NCBI GenBank assembly: GCA_023213235.1
Contig: CP096137.1
Coordinates: forward strand, 3,226,908-3,290,907
DNA: 64,000 bases
Source of the DNA: Elusimicrobiota bacterium
GTDB taxonomy: Bacteria; Elusimicrobiota; Elusimicrobia; UBA1565; UBA9628
Direction of reading: 5' to 3'
Under the pieces are notes generated by a model. That model had not been told where the DNA came from, ran no database searches, and saw only the letters and a list, made by a program, of their open reading frames with translations. The position numbers and the translations under genes were made by a program. Of the stretch, positions 8,629 through 16,943 are shown piece by piece; within the stretch, counting starts at the first letter, position 1, and each line of letters opens with the position of its first letter.

Positions 8629-9799
8629 GCGACATGGATTCCAAAGCCCTCGAGGACGCCTACGTCCTGCCGACGTACGAGAAGTTCCCCTTCGCGCTGG
8701 AGCGCGGCGAGGGCTGCTGGGTCTGGGACGAGGCCGGCAACAAGTACCTCGACCTTTACGGCGGGCACGCGGTCGCCGCGATCGGGCACAGCCCGGCCGA
8801 GGTGACGGCGGCGATCGCCGCTCAGTCGGCCAAGCTCCTCTTCTACTCGAACCTCGTCTACCTCAAGGCGCGGGCCGAGGCGGCCAGGGCGCTTGTCGAG
8901 TTCTGCGGCGAGAAGGGCAGCCAGGTGTTCTTCTGCAATTCCGGAGCGGAAGCGAACGAAAACGCCATGAGGATCGCCCGCTCGGTCACCGGCAAGGCCA
9001 AGATCGTCTGCGCCGAGGGAGGATTCCACGGGCGCACGGCCGCTGCGATCGCGGCGACCGGAGCGAAGTACCGAAAGAACCTCTCCGGACTGGGCGGCGA
9101 CATCACGCATGTGCCTTTCGGAGATCTCGCGGCGGCCGAAACGGCTCTCAAGGACGACGCGGCGGCGTTCCTTCTGGAACCGATCCAAAGCGTCCAAGGC
9201 TGCACGACGGCGTCGGGAGAATACCTCCGAGGCCTCGCGGCTCTCTGCGAGAAAAATAATTCTTTGCTTATCTTCGATGAAGTCCAGACCGGCCTCGGCC
9301 GCGTCGGAGCCCCGTCGGCCCGGCATGCCTTCGACGCCCGCCCTCACATGCAGACCTTCGCGAAGGCGCTGGCCTCCGGCGTCCCCGCGGGCGCGGTGCT
9401 GTGCGCCCCCGAGGTCTCCGCGAAAGTGAAGCCAGGAGCGCTCGGCTCGACGTTCGGCGGCGGGCCCCTGGCCTCCGCGGCGATTTCCGCCACCCTCAAG
9501 GTCATCGTCGAGAAGAATCTCGCCGAGAACGCCGCGGAGATGGAGGAGCTGATCCGCGCGACGTTCAAGTTCCCCAGCTCAAGGAGATCCGCGGCAAAGG
9601 CCTTCTGCTCGGCCTCGTGCTCGACCGGCCCTCGAAGCCGACGCGGGACGCGCTCCTGAAGAAGAAGATTCTCGTGGGCGGCGCCGACGAGCCGAACGTG
9701 ATCCGCCTGCTTCCTCCGCTGACCGTGGGCCCGACGGAGATCGGCCTCCTGCGCGGCGCGCTCGAAGAGATCTTCGCGGCCGAGGCCGTGGCCGCGTGA
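8625..9799 (+). CDS. argD: acetylornithine/succinylornithine aminotransferase (apparent frameshift)
   Basis: Class III PLP aminotransferase of about 391 residues, with one base missing in the CCCC run at 9572-9575 (…TFKFP-QLKEIRGKGLLLGL). Motifs: GGHAVAAIGHS, NSGAEANENAMR, the aspartate motif LLIFDEVQTGLGR, and the Schiff-base lysine in TFAKALASGVPAGA. I chose the GTG at 8625 because it overlaps the argC stop like the other junctions; an ATG at 8634 is the alternative. It transfers an amino group from glutamate to the N-acylglutamate semialdehyde. Its stop overlaps the argF' GTG. Confidence 0.9.
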
Positions 9800-10827
9800 G
9801 GCACTTCACCCACCTGAAGGACTACACCATCGATGAGCTCAACGCGATCATCGACGAAGCCGTCGTATTGAAGAAAGCTCCGGCTTCCCGGTCGTCCGCG
9901 TTGGCCGGCCGGAGCCTCGCGTTCTGCTTCATGAACCCGTCCCTGCGCACCCAGGTCTCGTTCTCCGCGGGCACCGCGTCTCTCGGCGGCAACCCGATCG
10001 TCCTGAACATGGGCTCCGGCGGCACGTGGGGCATGGAGGCGCTCGAGGGCGTCGTCATGGACGGGACCGCCGCCGAGCACCTGAAGGAGGCCGTTCCCGT
10101 GCTCGGCCGCATGTGCGCCGCGATCGGCCTGCGCTCCTTCCCGGCGGGCAAGTCCTGGGCCGAGGACAAGCGCGAGGACGCGCTGTCCGCCTTCACGAAG
10201 TACTCGACCGTGCCGGTCGTCAACATGGAGTCGGCGTCGGGGCATCCGTGCCAGGCCCTGGCCGACTTGATGACGATCCGCGAGAAGATGAACCCGAAAA
10301 AGAAGAATTTCCTCCTGTCCTGGGCGCCGCACGTGAAGCCGCTGCCCATGGCGGTGCCGAACTCCTCCGTGGAGATGGCGTCGATGGCGGGGATGAACGT
10401 GACCATCGCGCGGCCCGAAGGCTACGACCTCGATCCGGAGGTCATGGCGCGAGTGAAGAAGAACTGCGAAGCCAACGGAACGGAATTGAACGTCACCGCC
10501 GACCCCCAAACGGCGTTCGACGGACAGCATGTCGTCTACGGCAAATCCTGGGGATCGCTCGCCGAGTACGGCAAGCCTCCGTCCGCCGACCCGGCTTTCC
10601 GCGCGAAGTGGACGATCTCTTCGGAAAAGATGCGGCGGACCTCGGACGCTCTATTCATGCACTGCCTGCCCGTGCGCCGCAATCTCGTCGTGAACGACGA
10701 CGTCTTGGACGGCCCGTGGTCCGTCGTCGTCGATGAAGCCGAAAACCGTCTGCACACCGCCAAGGCCGTCCTGCTCCACGTTCTCAATCTCAACTCGACC
10801 CGCCGCCTACAGGAGACGCTGAAATGA
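9796..10827 (+). CDS. argF': N-acylornithine carbamoyltransferase (N-acetyl- or N-succinylornithine type)
   Basis: 343 residues. The carbamoyl-phosphate loop is NPSLRTQVSFSAG, and HPCQALADL and MHCLPVRRN are the usual transcarbamylase motifs. VVMDGTAAEHLKEAVPVLG and the SWAPHVKPLPMAVPNS block belong to the acyl-ornithine branch (AOTCase/SOTCase), not ordinary ArgF. The residue aligned, from memory, with Glu92 of Xanthomonas AOTCase and Pro90 of Bacteroides SOTCase is alanine here. Published changes of that Glu to small residues switch AOTCase to succinylornithine, so a succinyl substrate is plausible. The product would be N-acylcitrulline, deacylated by the downstream M20 enzyme. GTG start overlaps the argD stop. 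Confidence 0.88.
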   Translation: MRHFTHLKDYTIDELNAIIDEAVVLKKAPASRSSALAGRSLAFCFMNPSLRTQVSFSAGTASLGGNPIVLNMGSGGTWGMEALEGVVMDGTAAEHLKEAVPVLGRMCAAIGLRSFPAGKSWAEDKREDALSAFTKYSTVPVVNMESASGHPCQALADLMTIREKMNPKKKNFLLSWAPHVKPLPMAVPNSSVEMASMAGMNVTIARPEGYDLDPEVMARVKKNCEANGTELNVTADPQTAFDGQHVVYGKSWGSLAEYGKPPSADPAFRAKWTISSEKMRRTSDALFMHCLPVRRNLVVNDDVLDGPWSVVVDEAENRLHTAKAVLLHVLNLNSTRRLQETLK

Positions 10828-11732
10828 CCGACTCGCCCCTCATGCTCAAGCAGGCCATCCCGTACATCCGCATGTACAAGGGTAAGGTCTTCGTCGTGAA
10901 GGTCGGCGGCCGCGTCGTCGGCCGCAAGGACACGCTCGACGCCTTCGTCGAGGACGTGTGCCTGCTCCAGCAGGTCGGGATCAAGGTCGTCCTCGTGCAC
11001 GGCGGCGGCTCCCAGGCGACCGACCTCTCCAAGCGCCTCGGCCTCGAGCCCAAGATGGTCGAGGGGCGCCGGATCACCGACGCGGAAACGCTTGAGGTCG
11101 CGAAGATGGTGTACGCGGGCACGCTCAACGTCGACATCCTGGCGACCTTCCGCGCCCACGAGACGCCGGCCGTCGGCGTCTCCGGCGTGGACGCGGGCCT
11201 CGTGCTCGCCAAGAAGCGCCCGGTCGGCGCCGTCGACTACGGCTTCGTCGGCGACATCGAGTCGGTGGACCCGAAGGTCCTGACGACCCTGCTCGACGCG
11301 GGCATGACGCCCGTCGTCGCCTGCCTCGGCGCCGACGCGGAGGGCGGCGTGCTCAACATCAACGCCGACTCCGTCGCCGAGGCGATCGCGCGGGCCCTCA
11401 AGGCCGAGAAGCTCGTCGTCGTCACCGATACCGAGGGCCTCCTCAACGACGTCGGCAACCCGGGCTCGCTCGTCTCTTATGCCGACATCGAAGAGGTCGA
11501 GGCGATGAAGGCCTCCGGCCGGCTGACGGGCGGCATGCTGCCGAAGGTGGCGGCCTGCATCCGCGCGCTCAAGGGCGGCGTGCGCCGCACGCACATCATC
11601 AACGGCCTCAAGAACGGCGCGCTGCTGCGCGAGACGTTCACCAACGCCGGCGCGGGCACGATGATCGTCGAGAAGCGCGAGCGCCAGGCCTACCAGGCCG
11701 CCGAGCTCTCCCCGGAGACCGCGAACGCGTGA
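10824..11732 (+). CDS. argB: N-acetylglutamate kinase (amino acid kinase family)
   Basis: 302 residues, the usual ArgB size. KVFVVKVGGRVVGRK is the phosphate-binding N-terminus, VVLVHGGGSQATDL near residue 58 is the glycine-rich acylglutamate loop, and LNINADSVAEAIARALKAEK plus VTDTEGLL form the ATP site. GRLTGGMLPKVAACIRAL is the conserved C-terminal lysine segment. It phosphorylates the N-acylglutamate side chain. If ArgF' truly prefers succinylornithine, this kinase would act on N-succinylglutamate. ATGA overlap with argF' and GTGA overlap with argE. Confidence 0.93.
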   Translation: MTDSPLMLKQAIPYIRMYKGKVFVVKVGGRVVGRKDTLDAFVEDVCLLQQVGIKVVLVHGGGSQATDLSKRLGLEPKMVEGRRITDAETLEVAKMVYAGTLNVDILATFRAHETPAVGVSGVDAGLVLAKKRPVGAVDYGFVGDIESVDPKVLTTLLDAGMTPVVACLGADAEGGVLNINADSVAEAIARALKAEKLVVVTDTEGLLNDVGNPGSLVSYADIEEVEAMKASGRLTGGMLPKVAACIRALKGGVRRTHIINGLKNGALLRETFTNAGAGTMIVEKRERQAYQAAELSPETANA

Positions 11733-12771
11733 AGCCGGTCGAGCTCCTGCAGGACGTCGTCCGCATTCCTTCGGAATCAAAAACGAGGATGCGGTCGTCG
11801 CGCGCCTTGAATCGGCCATGCTCGAGCTGGGCTTGTCGCCGAAGGTCGCCGGCCGTAATCTGACGGCAACCCTCGACGGCGGATCCGGACCTCTCCTGCT
11901 CCTCAATTCACACACAGACACGGTTCCCGTGGGCCAAGGCTGGACGCGCGACCCGCTCAAGGCCGACATCGAGGACGGCAAGCTCTACGGCCGCGGCTCC
12001 AACGACGCGAAGGGTTGCCTGATCGCGATGATACTCGGCGCGAAGAAGGCCTTCGCGACGAACGCGCCCAAGGGCAAGGTGCTCCTGGCCGCGACGTGCG
12101 AGGAGGAGGTGCTCGGTCAGGGTCTCGAGACGCTTCTGCCCACGCTTCCCAAGCCGGACGCCGCCGTCGTCGGCGAGCCGACGGGCTTGAACGCCGCGAC
12201 CGCCCAAAAGGGCCTGCTTCTCCTTGAGATCATCGCCAAGGGCAAGTCCGCCCACGCCGCGCACGGCGGCGGGATCAACGCCGTCGAGGCGGCGGCCAAG
12301 GACGTCCTCGCCCTCTCGAAGCTCGCCGTGAACGGCGAGCACCCGTACCTCGGAAAGACTTCTCTGAACGTCACTCAGATCTCGGGCGGCGACCGCCACA
12401 ACGTCATTCCCGATTCCTGCAAGCTCGTCGTCGACATCCGCACGGTTCCCGGCGTCCCGCCCGAGGAGATCATCGACCTCGTGAAGAAGACGGTCCAAGG
12501 CGAAGTGCGCGTCCGCTCGAACCGCCTCGGCTCGGTCGAGACCGATCCCGCGCATCCGATCGTGAAGGCCGCGCTCGCCGCCAACGCCTCCGGCCGCGCC
12601 TACGGCTCGCCGACGCTCTCCGATTGGGTGTTCCTCAAGGGAATTCCCACCGTGAAGGCCGGCCCCGGCGACTCGAAGCGCTCGCATACGCCCGACGAGT
12701 ATCTGGAAGTCGCCGAGCTCGAGGCCGGCGTCGCTTTCTACGAGAAGCTGATCCGGGAGTACTTCAAATGA
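11729..12771 (+). CDS. argE: M20 family N-acylornithine/N-acylcitrulline deacylase (apparent frameshift)
   Basis: About 347 residues across one missing base near 11771 (…VVRIPS-GIKNEDAVVARL). Metal and catalytic motifs of the M20 family are present: LLLNSHTDTVP (His and the flanking Asp), GRGSNDAKG, TCEEEVLGQG with the general-base glutamates, GEPTGL, and GPGDSKRSHTPDEY near the C-terminus. In an operon with an acylornithine transcarbamylase its natural substrate is expected to be N-acylcitrulline. The GTG at 11729 overlaps the argB stop; the first ATG (11818) would cut off the N-terminal strand and helix. Confidence 0.85.
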
Positions 12772-14090
12772 AGAAGCTCTGGCAGACCGCCGTCGACCTC
12801 GATGCCGCCGTCGAGGAGTACACGGTCGGCCGCGATCCCGAGCTCGACGCGCGCCTGCTGCGCTTCGAGGCGTACGGCACGCTCGCCCACGCGGCGGGCC
12901 TCGTCTCCATCGGCATCCTGACCAAGACCGAGCTTTCCAGGATCCGGAAGGCGCTCGCCTCGCTCCTAAAGAAGCCCTTCAAGATCAGCCGCGCGCAGGA
13001 AGACATCCACACCTCCGTCGAGCAGGCGCTGACCGCCGCGATCGGTGAGACCGGCGCCAAGGTCCACGCCGGCCGCTCGCGCAACGACCAGGTTCAAGTG
13101 AACCTGCGCCTGTACCTGAAGCACACGCTTCTGACGTTGGATGCTCAAGCGGGAGCCGCCGCCGAGGCCTGGGCCGCCTTCGGCGCGAAGCACGACGGCG
13201 TGACGATCCCCGGCTACTCTCACCTGCAGCGCGCGATGCCGACGACGATCGGCCACTGGGCCGCCTCGCACGTCGAGGCCCTGCTCGAGGCGCGCCGCGC
13301 GCTCAAGTTCGCCTTCGACGAGGCCGACGCCTGCCCGCTCGGCTCGGCCGCCGGCTACGGCGTCATGCTGCCGATGCCGCGCGAGAAGGTGGCCAAGCTG
13401 CTCGGCTTCTCCCGCGTGCAGCGCAACACCTTGCGCGTGCAGTCCTCGCGCCCGCGCCTCGAGGCCGCCGTCCTTTCTTCGCTGTGCCTCGTCGCCCGAG
13501 ACCTCGGGACCTTGGCCTGGGACCTCTCGCTCTACTCCTCGGCCGAGTTCGGCTTCGGGAAGCTCGCCGACTCCTTCACGACGGGTTCGTCGATCATGCC
13601 GCAGAAGAAGAACCCCGACGTCGTCGAGCTCACGCGCGCCCGCGCCGCCCTGTTCCCGGGTTGGCTCAGCCAGGTCCTCATGATCGGCCAGCTCCCCTCG
13701 GGCTACCACCGCGACTATCAGCTCACGAAGGGCCCCCTGTTCGCCGCGCTCGACGAGCTCGGCCGCATGCTCGAGATCGCCGCGCGCCTGCCCGAGTCCC
13801 TGAAGGTCAACGAGGACCGCTGCGCCGCCGCCGTGACCACCGACCTCCTCGCCACCCACGAGGCCGTCGCGCTCGTGAGGAAGGGCGTCCCCTTCCGCGT
13901 CGCCTATCGTGAAGTCGCCGAGAGATCGCGGAAGAGCGAGCCGCTGCGGGCCTCGAGAGTGGAACTGCCCACCCACACCGGAGCCCCCGGGCTTCCCGAT
14001 TGGCGAGAACTCTCGAAGCAGAACAAGGCGGTCGATGCCTGGTCTAGGAAGACGCGCTCAAAGCTGGAAATGGCCTGGTCCGCACTTTAG
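12768..14090 (+). CDS. argH: argininosuccinate lyase
   Basis: 440 residues, fumarase/aspartase superfamily. HAGRSRNDQVQVNLRLYL is the first conserved block, SHLQRAMPTTIGHW the second, and GSSIMPQKKNPDVVEL the superfamily signature with the catalytic serine loop. It splits argininosuccinate to arginine and fumarate and ends the operon. The ATG overlaps the argE stop. The stop codon TAG (14088-14090) is itself the first three bases of a REP repeat, so the last gene of the operon runs directly into a mobile repeat that may also serve as the transcript end. Confidence 0.95.
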   Translation: MKKLWQTAVDLDAAVEEYTVGRDPELDARLLRFEAYGTLAHAAGLVSIGILTKTELSRIRKALASLLKKPFKISRAQEDIHTSVEQALTAAIGETGAKVHAGRSRNDQVQVNLRLYLKHTLLTLDAQAGAAAEAWAAFGAKHDGVTIPGYSHLQRAMPTTIGHWAASHVEALLEARRALKFAFDEADACPLGSAAGYGVMLPMPREKVAKLLGFSRVQRNTLRVQSSRPRLEAAVLSSLCLVARDLGTLAWDLSLYSSAEFGFGKLADSFTTGSSIMPQKKNPDVVELTRARAALFPGWLSQVLMIGQLPSGYHRDYQLTKGPLFAALDELGRMLEIAARLPESLKVNEDRCAAAVTTDLLATHEAVALVRKGVPFRVAYREVAERSRKSEPLRASRVELPTHTGAPGLPDWRELSKQNKAVDAWSRKTRSKLEMAWSAL

Positions 14091-14118
14091 TGCCAGGCAC
14101 GTACATTCCGTAAATTCT
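14088..14118. repeat. RAYT-type REP, solo copy after argH
   Basis: Begins TAGTGCCAGGCACGTACATT and ends AAATTCT. It differs at one base from the copy at 16108 and, inverted, at one base from the copy at 16913. It supplies the argH stop codon, and its last base is the first base of the convergent lipoprotein gene's stop. Confidence 0.85.
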
Positions 14119-14585
14119 CAGCGCGAGACGGCTTCGCGCGTCAACGTCAAGGCGGGCGCCCCGTTCGGGCCGTAGCGTAAAGTCAGCCGCGCGATCGACG
14201 CGGCGTCGACGCGCACGAAGCGCTCCCGCGGCTGCAGGGCGTCCGGAAGGCGGGTCCACTCGCCCACGGGCGGCAGGAACCAATGCTCGAGCTTCACGGG
14301 CTGATTGCCGGCCTCGAGCTTGAGCCGGACCCGCTTCTCCTGCGACCGCGGCCCGACGGCCGTCTTGCCGAGCTCCTTGCCGTCGACGAGGACCTTCGTG
14401 AACGAGACGCCCTCGTCGTCGGCGTTGGGCACCGACTCCACGACGACGAGCTCGAAGTTGGGGTCGACGACCTCGGCCACGACGGCGACGGGCGGGGGCG
14501 GCGGAAGCGGCTGAGGAAATTCGGCCTGCTTGGGCGGAGAGCCGCAGGCTGCGAGCAGCAGCAGAAGCCCGAGGGCGCCCCTCAT
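14118..14585 (-). CDS. small lipoprotein of unknown function
   Basis: 155 residues. The start at 14585 gives a lipoprotein signal peptide, MRGALGLLLLLAACGSPPK, with lipobox LAAC and the acylated cysteine at residue 14. A proline-rich linker (FPQPLPPPPPVAVV) follows, then a beta-rich domain with GVSFTKVLVDGKELG resembling a PEGA- or Ig-like fold. No catalytic motif. The ATG overlaps the stop of the upstream four-domain lipoprotein (ATGA), so the two are one operon. The stop abuts the REP repeat following argH. Confidence 0.6.
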   Translation of the reverse strand: MRGALGLLLLLAACGSPPKQAEFPQPLPPPPPVAVVAEVVDPNFELVVVESVPNADDEGVSFTKVLVDGKELGKTAVGPRSQEKRVRLKLEAGNQPVKLEHWFLPPVGEWTRLPDALQPRERFVRVDAASIARLTLRYGPNGAPALTLTREAVSR

Positions 14586-16155
14586 TTGACGCGAACCCGG
14601 AACGAGTATTTGTCGCGCACGTTGTTCTGCGCGGCGTCGCCGGGCGCAAGCCGCACGACGTAGGTGCCTCGGTCGAGCTCGCGCTCGAGCGCCGCGGGCT
14701 CGCCGGGCTTGGCGGATTTCGCGGCCGCGAGCTCCGTGTATTCCTGGTCGAAGAGAGTGACCGCGGCCGCGACGTTGATGACGCCGGGCAGCTCCAGCAC
14801 GACGACGCTCTTCTGGTACAGGTTGAACTCGTACCAGTCCTCGTCGCCCTTCGGCGCGAAGTAGCCGTCGACGGACTCGCCGACCTTGAGCGTCTGGACG
14901 GTGCCGCTCGAGTTGTTCGGCTCCCACTCGAGGCCCTCCTGCCAGGGCGTGACCTTGCGGGCCAAGGCGTACGTCTGGCGGCTGTCGGATTTCTTGCCGC
15001 TCTTCTCCATCACGACGACGTGCCAGTCGCCGCCCGTCAGGCCCCAGCCCGTCATGACCTCGGGCTGCTCCTTGCCCATGTTGTCGACGAAGGCGATCTC
15101 GTTGCCGAGGCCGTCGCGCAGGGAAAGAGTGAGGTCCATGCCGGCGAGACCCGAGAGTTCGGCGCGCAGCAGGGACTTCGTGCCGCTGTCGGAGGAGACC
15201 TTGAACCAGTCCTGGTCGCCGGCCGGCGCGATCGTCCCGGAGATCGACTCGCGCTCGAGAGGAGTCGCGTCGGCGCGCTGGTCGTTGGGCTCGAACTCGT
15301 TGAGGCCCTGGTAGGGCAGCAGCTCGGTCGTGAGGTCGTAGGGCACGTCGGGGTTGCCCTGGGACTTCAGCTTCGAGCGCAGGCGCAGGGAGAACTTGCC
15401 CGGGCCGCGCACGCCGAAGTTGCGCAGGCTCTCGCCCTCGCCGATTCCGCCCGCGTCGAGCTCCTTGAGCTTGTAGCCGTTCGTGTCGTAGACCTCGAGG
15501 ATGGCGTCGACCTTCGGCACCTCGCTAACGTCGACATTGAGAAGGAAGAGGCCTGATTGGGCGACCGCGACGGAGTACCAGTCCTCTTCGGACGCCTCGG
15601 GATCCTCGGCGAGGAGCTGCTTCGCGGGCCAGTAGTGGCCCTTGGCGAAGCCTCCCGCCTCGAGGACCTGCGCCGTCAGGGCCGAGTCGTTGGCCTCGCG
15701 CTCGCGCCCGGCCGGGGCGTCGAGCTTGGTCTCGAGTCCGTAGATCTGGACCGCGTTGGCCGACTTCTCGTTGTTGTTGGAGACGACGAGGAAATAGGTT
15801 CCCGCCGAGACGCCGAGGTCGAGCAGCTGCTCGTCTCCGCCGACCGTCGTCTCGTCGGCGCGCTTGAGCTCGCGGCGGTCCTTGTCGAAGAACGCGAGGA
15901 CGAAGTCGACGTCCTTGATCCCGCCGAGCTTGGCCGAGATCGTCCCGTCGGAGACGGCATCGATCCGGTACCAATCCTGGTCCTTCGGATTGGCGATCGT
16001 GCCCTTCGCGAGCTTGCCGGGCTTGAGCACGGTCGCCTGCTGGTAGGAGTCGTTGGGCTCCTTCTCTTGGACAGGGCCGCACGCCGAAAAAACCCGGCGC
16101 ACACGGCTAGTGCCAGGCCCGTACATTCCGTAAATTCTCGCCGGCGATGGAACAT
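14582..16155 (-). CDS. lipoprotein with four PPC-like beta domains; 5' end rebuilt by a REP insertion (apparent frameshift)
   Basis: About 524 residues if one T is restored in the T6 run (16087-16092 region). Four repeats each open with E(P/A)N(D/N) and close with DWY or DWF about 35 residues later (EPNDSYQQATVLKPG, EANDSALTAQVLEAG, EPNDQRADATPLERE, EPNNSSGTVQTLKVG), the hallmark of pre-peptidase C-terminal (PPC) domains. Without PPC-linked protease domains it is probably a surface lipoprotein. Restoring the T gives LALAVCAGFFSACGP, a lipobox. The n-region up to the ATG at 16155 is encoded by the left end of the RAYT element, so the original start seems to have been replaced. True start uncertain. 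Confidence 0.6.
16108..16138. repeat. RAYT-type REP, left end
   Basis: TAGTGCCAGGCCCGTACATT followed by CCGTAAATTCT. Read on the minus strand it is in frame with the lipoprotein signal peptide and encodes EFTECTGLAL. Confidence 0.8.
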
Positions 16156-16183
16156 TTTGGGGGTCAGAATCGTATGGTAAGTA

Positions 16184-16914
16184 ATGGCAAGACGACCAAG
16201 AATACATTATCCCGGCGCGGTCTATCATGTGACGGCCCGCGGAGTCGAAAAGCGCACGATTTTCCGCGATTCGGAGGACTACAAGCACTACACCTCATTG
16301 CAGGCTCGGGCGATTTCCGAATTTGGAGCGTCCCTCATCGCTTACTGCCTCATGCCGAATCACACGCATTTGGCGATCAAGGTGGGGGCGACCCCCTTCC
16401 CAGAATCATGCATAAGATACTGGGCCCCTATGCTTTAACTTTCAACGAAAAGTATGAACGCGTGGGGCACCTATTTCAGGGGCGACATTCGGCTCATTTG
16501 GTCACGGGCGACCGTCATTTCCAGAATCTGATCCGCTACATTCATCAGAATCCCGTCCGCGCGAACCTGGTCTCTCGGCCCAAGGATTGGCTTTGGTCGA
16601 GCTGTACCGATGACCCTCATGAAGAGGATGCCATACCCACAGACTTCGATCCCTTCTTTGGAGAGGACCCCGAGGACACGGTCCCTTTGCTTCGAAAGGA
16701 AGGCGAGCCTGATCCCGATCTCGACCATATAGCTGAATCGACCGTAGCCGCCACCGGGGTGAGTCTATCCGAGATCAGGTCTAGAATCAAAAGAAAACCT
16801 GTCGTCGCGGCCAAGCGAACCTTCGCACGTGCCGCCGCCTCGAAGGGGGTTCAGATATCCAGAATTGCCGCTTGGTTGGGAATCACCGACCACGCCGTCG
16901 CGCGGTACCTTTAG
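16184..16914 (+). CDS. REP-associated tyrosine transposase, RAYT (apparent frameshift)
   Basis: About 243 residues across one missing base in the GGGGG run near 16384-16389. The Y1/HUH nuclease motifs are intact: PGAVYHVTARG at the start, the HxH metal pair in MPNHTHLAI, and the nucleophile tyrosine in NLIRYIHQNPVRANLV with WLWSS after it. The C-terminal 60 residues contain a helix-turn-helix-like segment (GVQISRIAAWLGITDHAVARYL split across its helices). RAYTs nick and join single-stranded REP hairpins. The TAG stop (16912-16914) overlaps the first two bases of the right-hand REP. Codon use and base composition are more AT-rich than the neighbours, consistent with an acquired element. Confidence 0.88.
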
Positions 16915-16943
16915 AATTTACCGAATGTACGTGCCTGGCACTA
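16913..16943. repeat. RAYT-type REP, right end (inverted)
   Basis: AGAATTTACCGAATGTACGT followed by GCCTGGCACTA, the inverse of the left end. Its terminal CTA is the TAG stop of the penicillin-binding protein gene on the minus strand. Confidence 0.8.

Larger units (their letters stand above)
16108..16943. mobile_element. REP-flanked RAYT transposase element
   Basis: An 836-base unit bounded by 31-base inverted repeats (16108-16138 and 16913-16943, two mismatches) around one Y1 transposase gene. It has lower GC than its surroundings. It separates the penicillin-binding protein gene from the PPC lipoprotein gene, donating the stop codon of the first and the start region of the second. No direct target duplication is obvious, as expected for HUH single-strand transposition. 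Confidence 0.75.

Noticed and set aside
14088..16943. Possible composite transposon bounded by the REPs at 14088 and 16913
   Set aside because: The 14088 copy has the same orientation as 16108, and argH and the lipoprotein genes between look like resident genes; the 16108-16943 pair is the proper element.
16108..16943. Insertion sequence with DDE transposase
   Set aside because: The transposase has an HUH/Y1 active site and REP-type ends, with no DDE motif and no visible target duplication.
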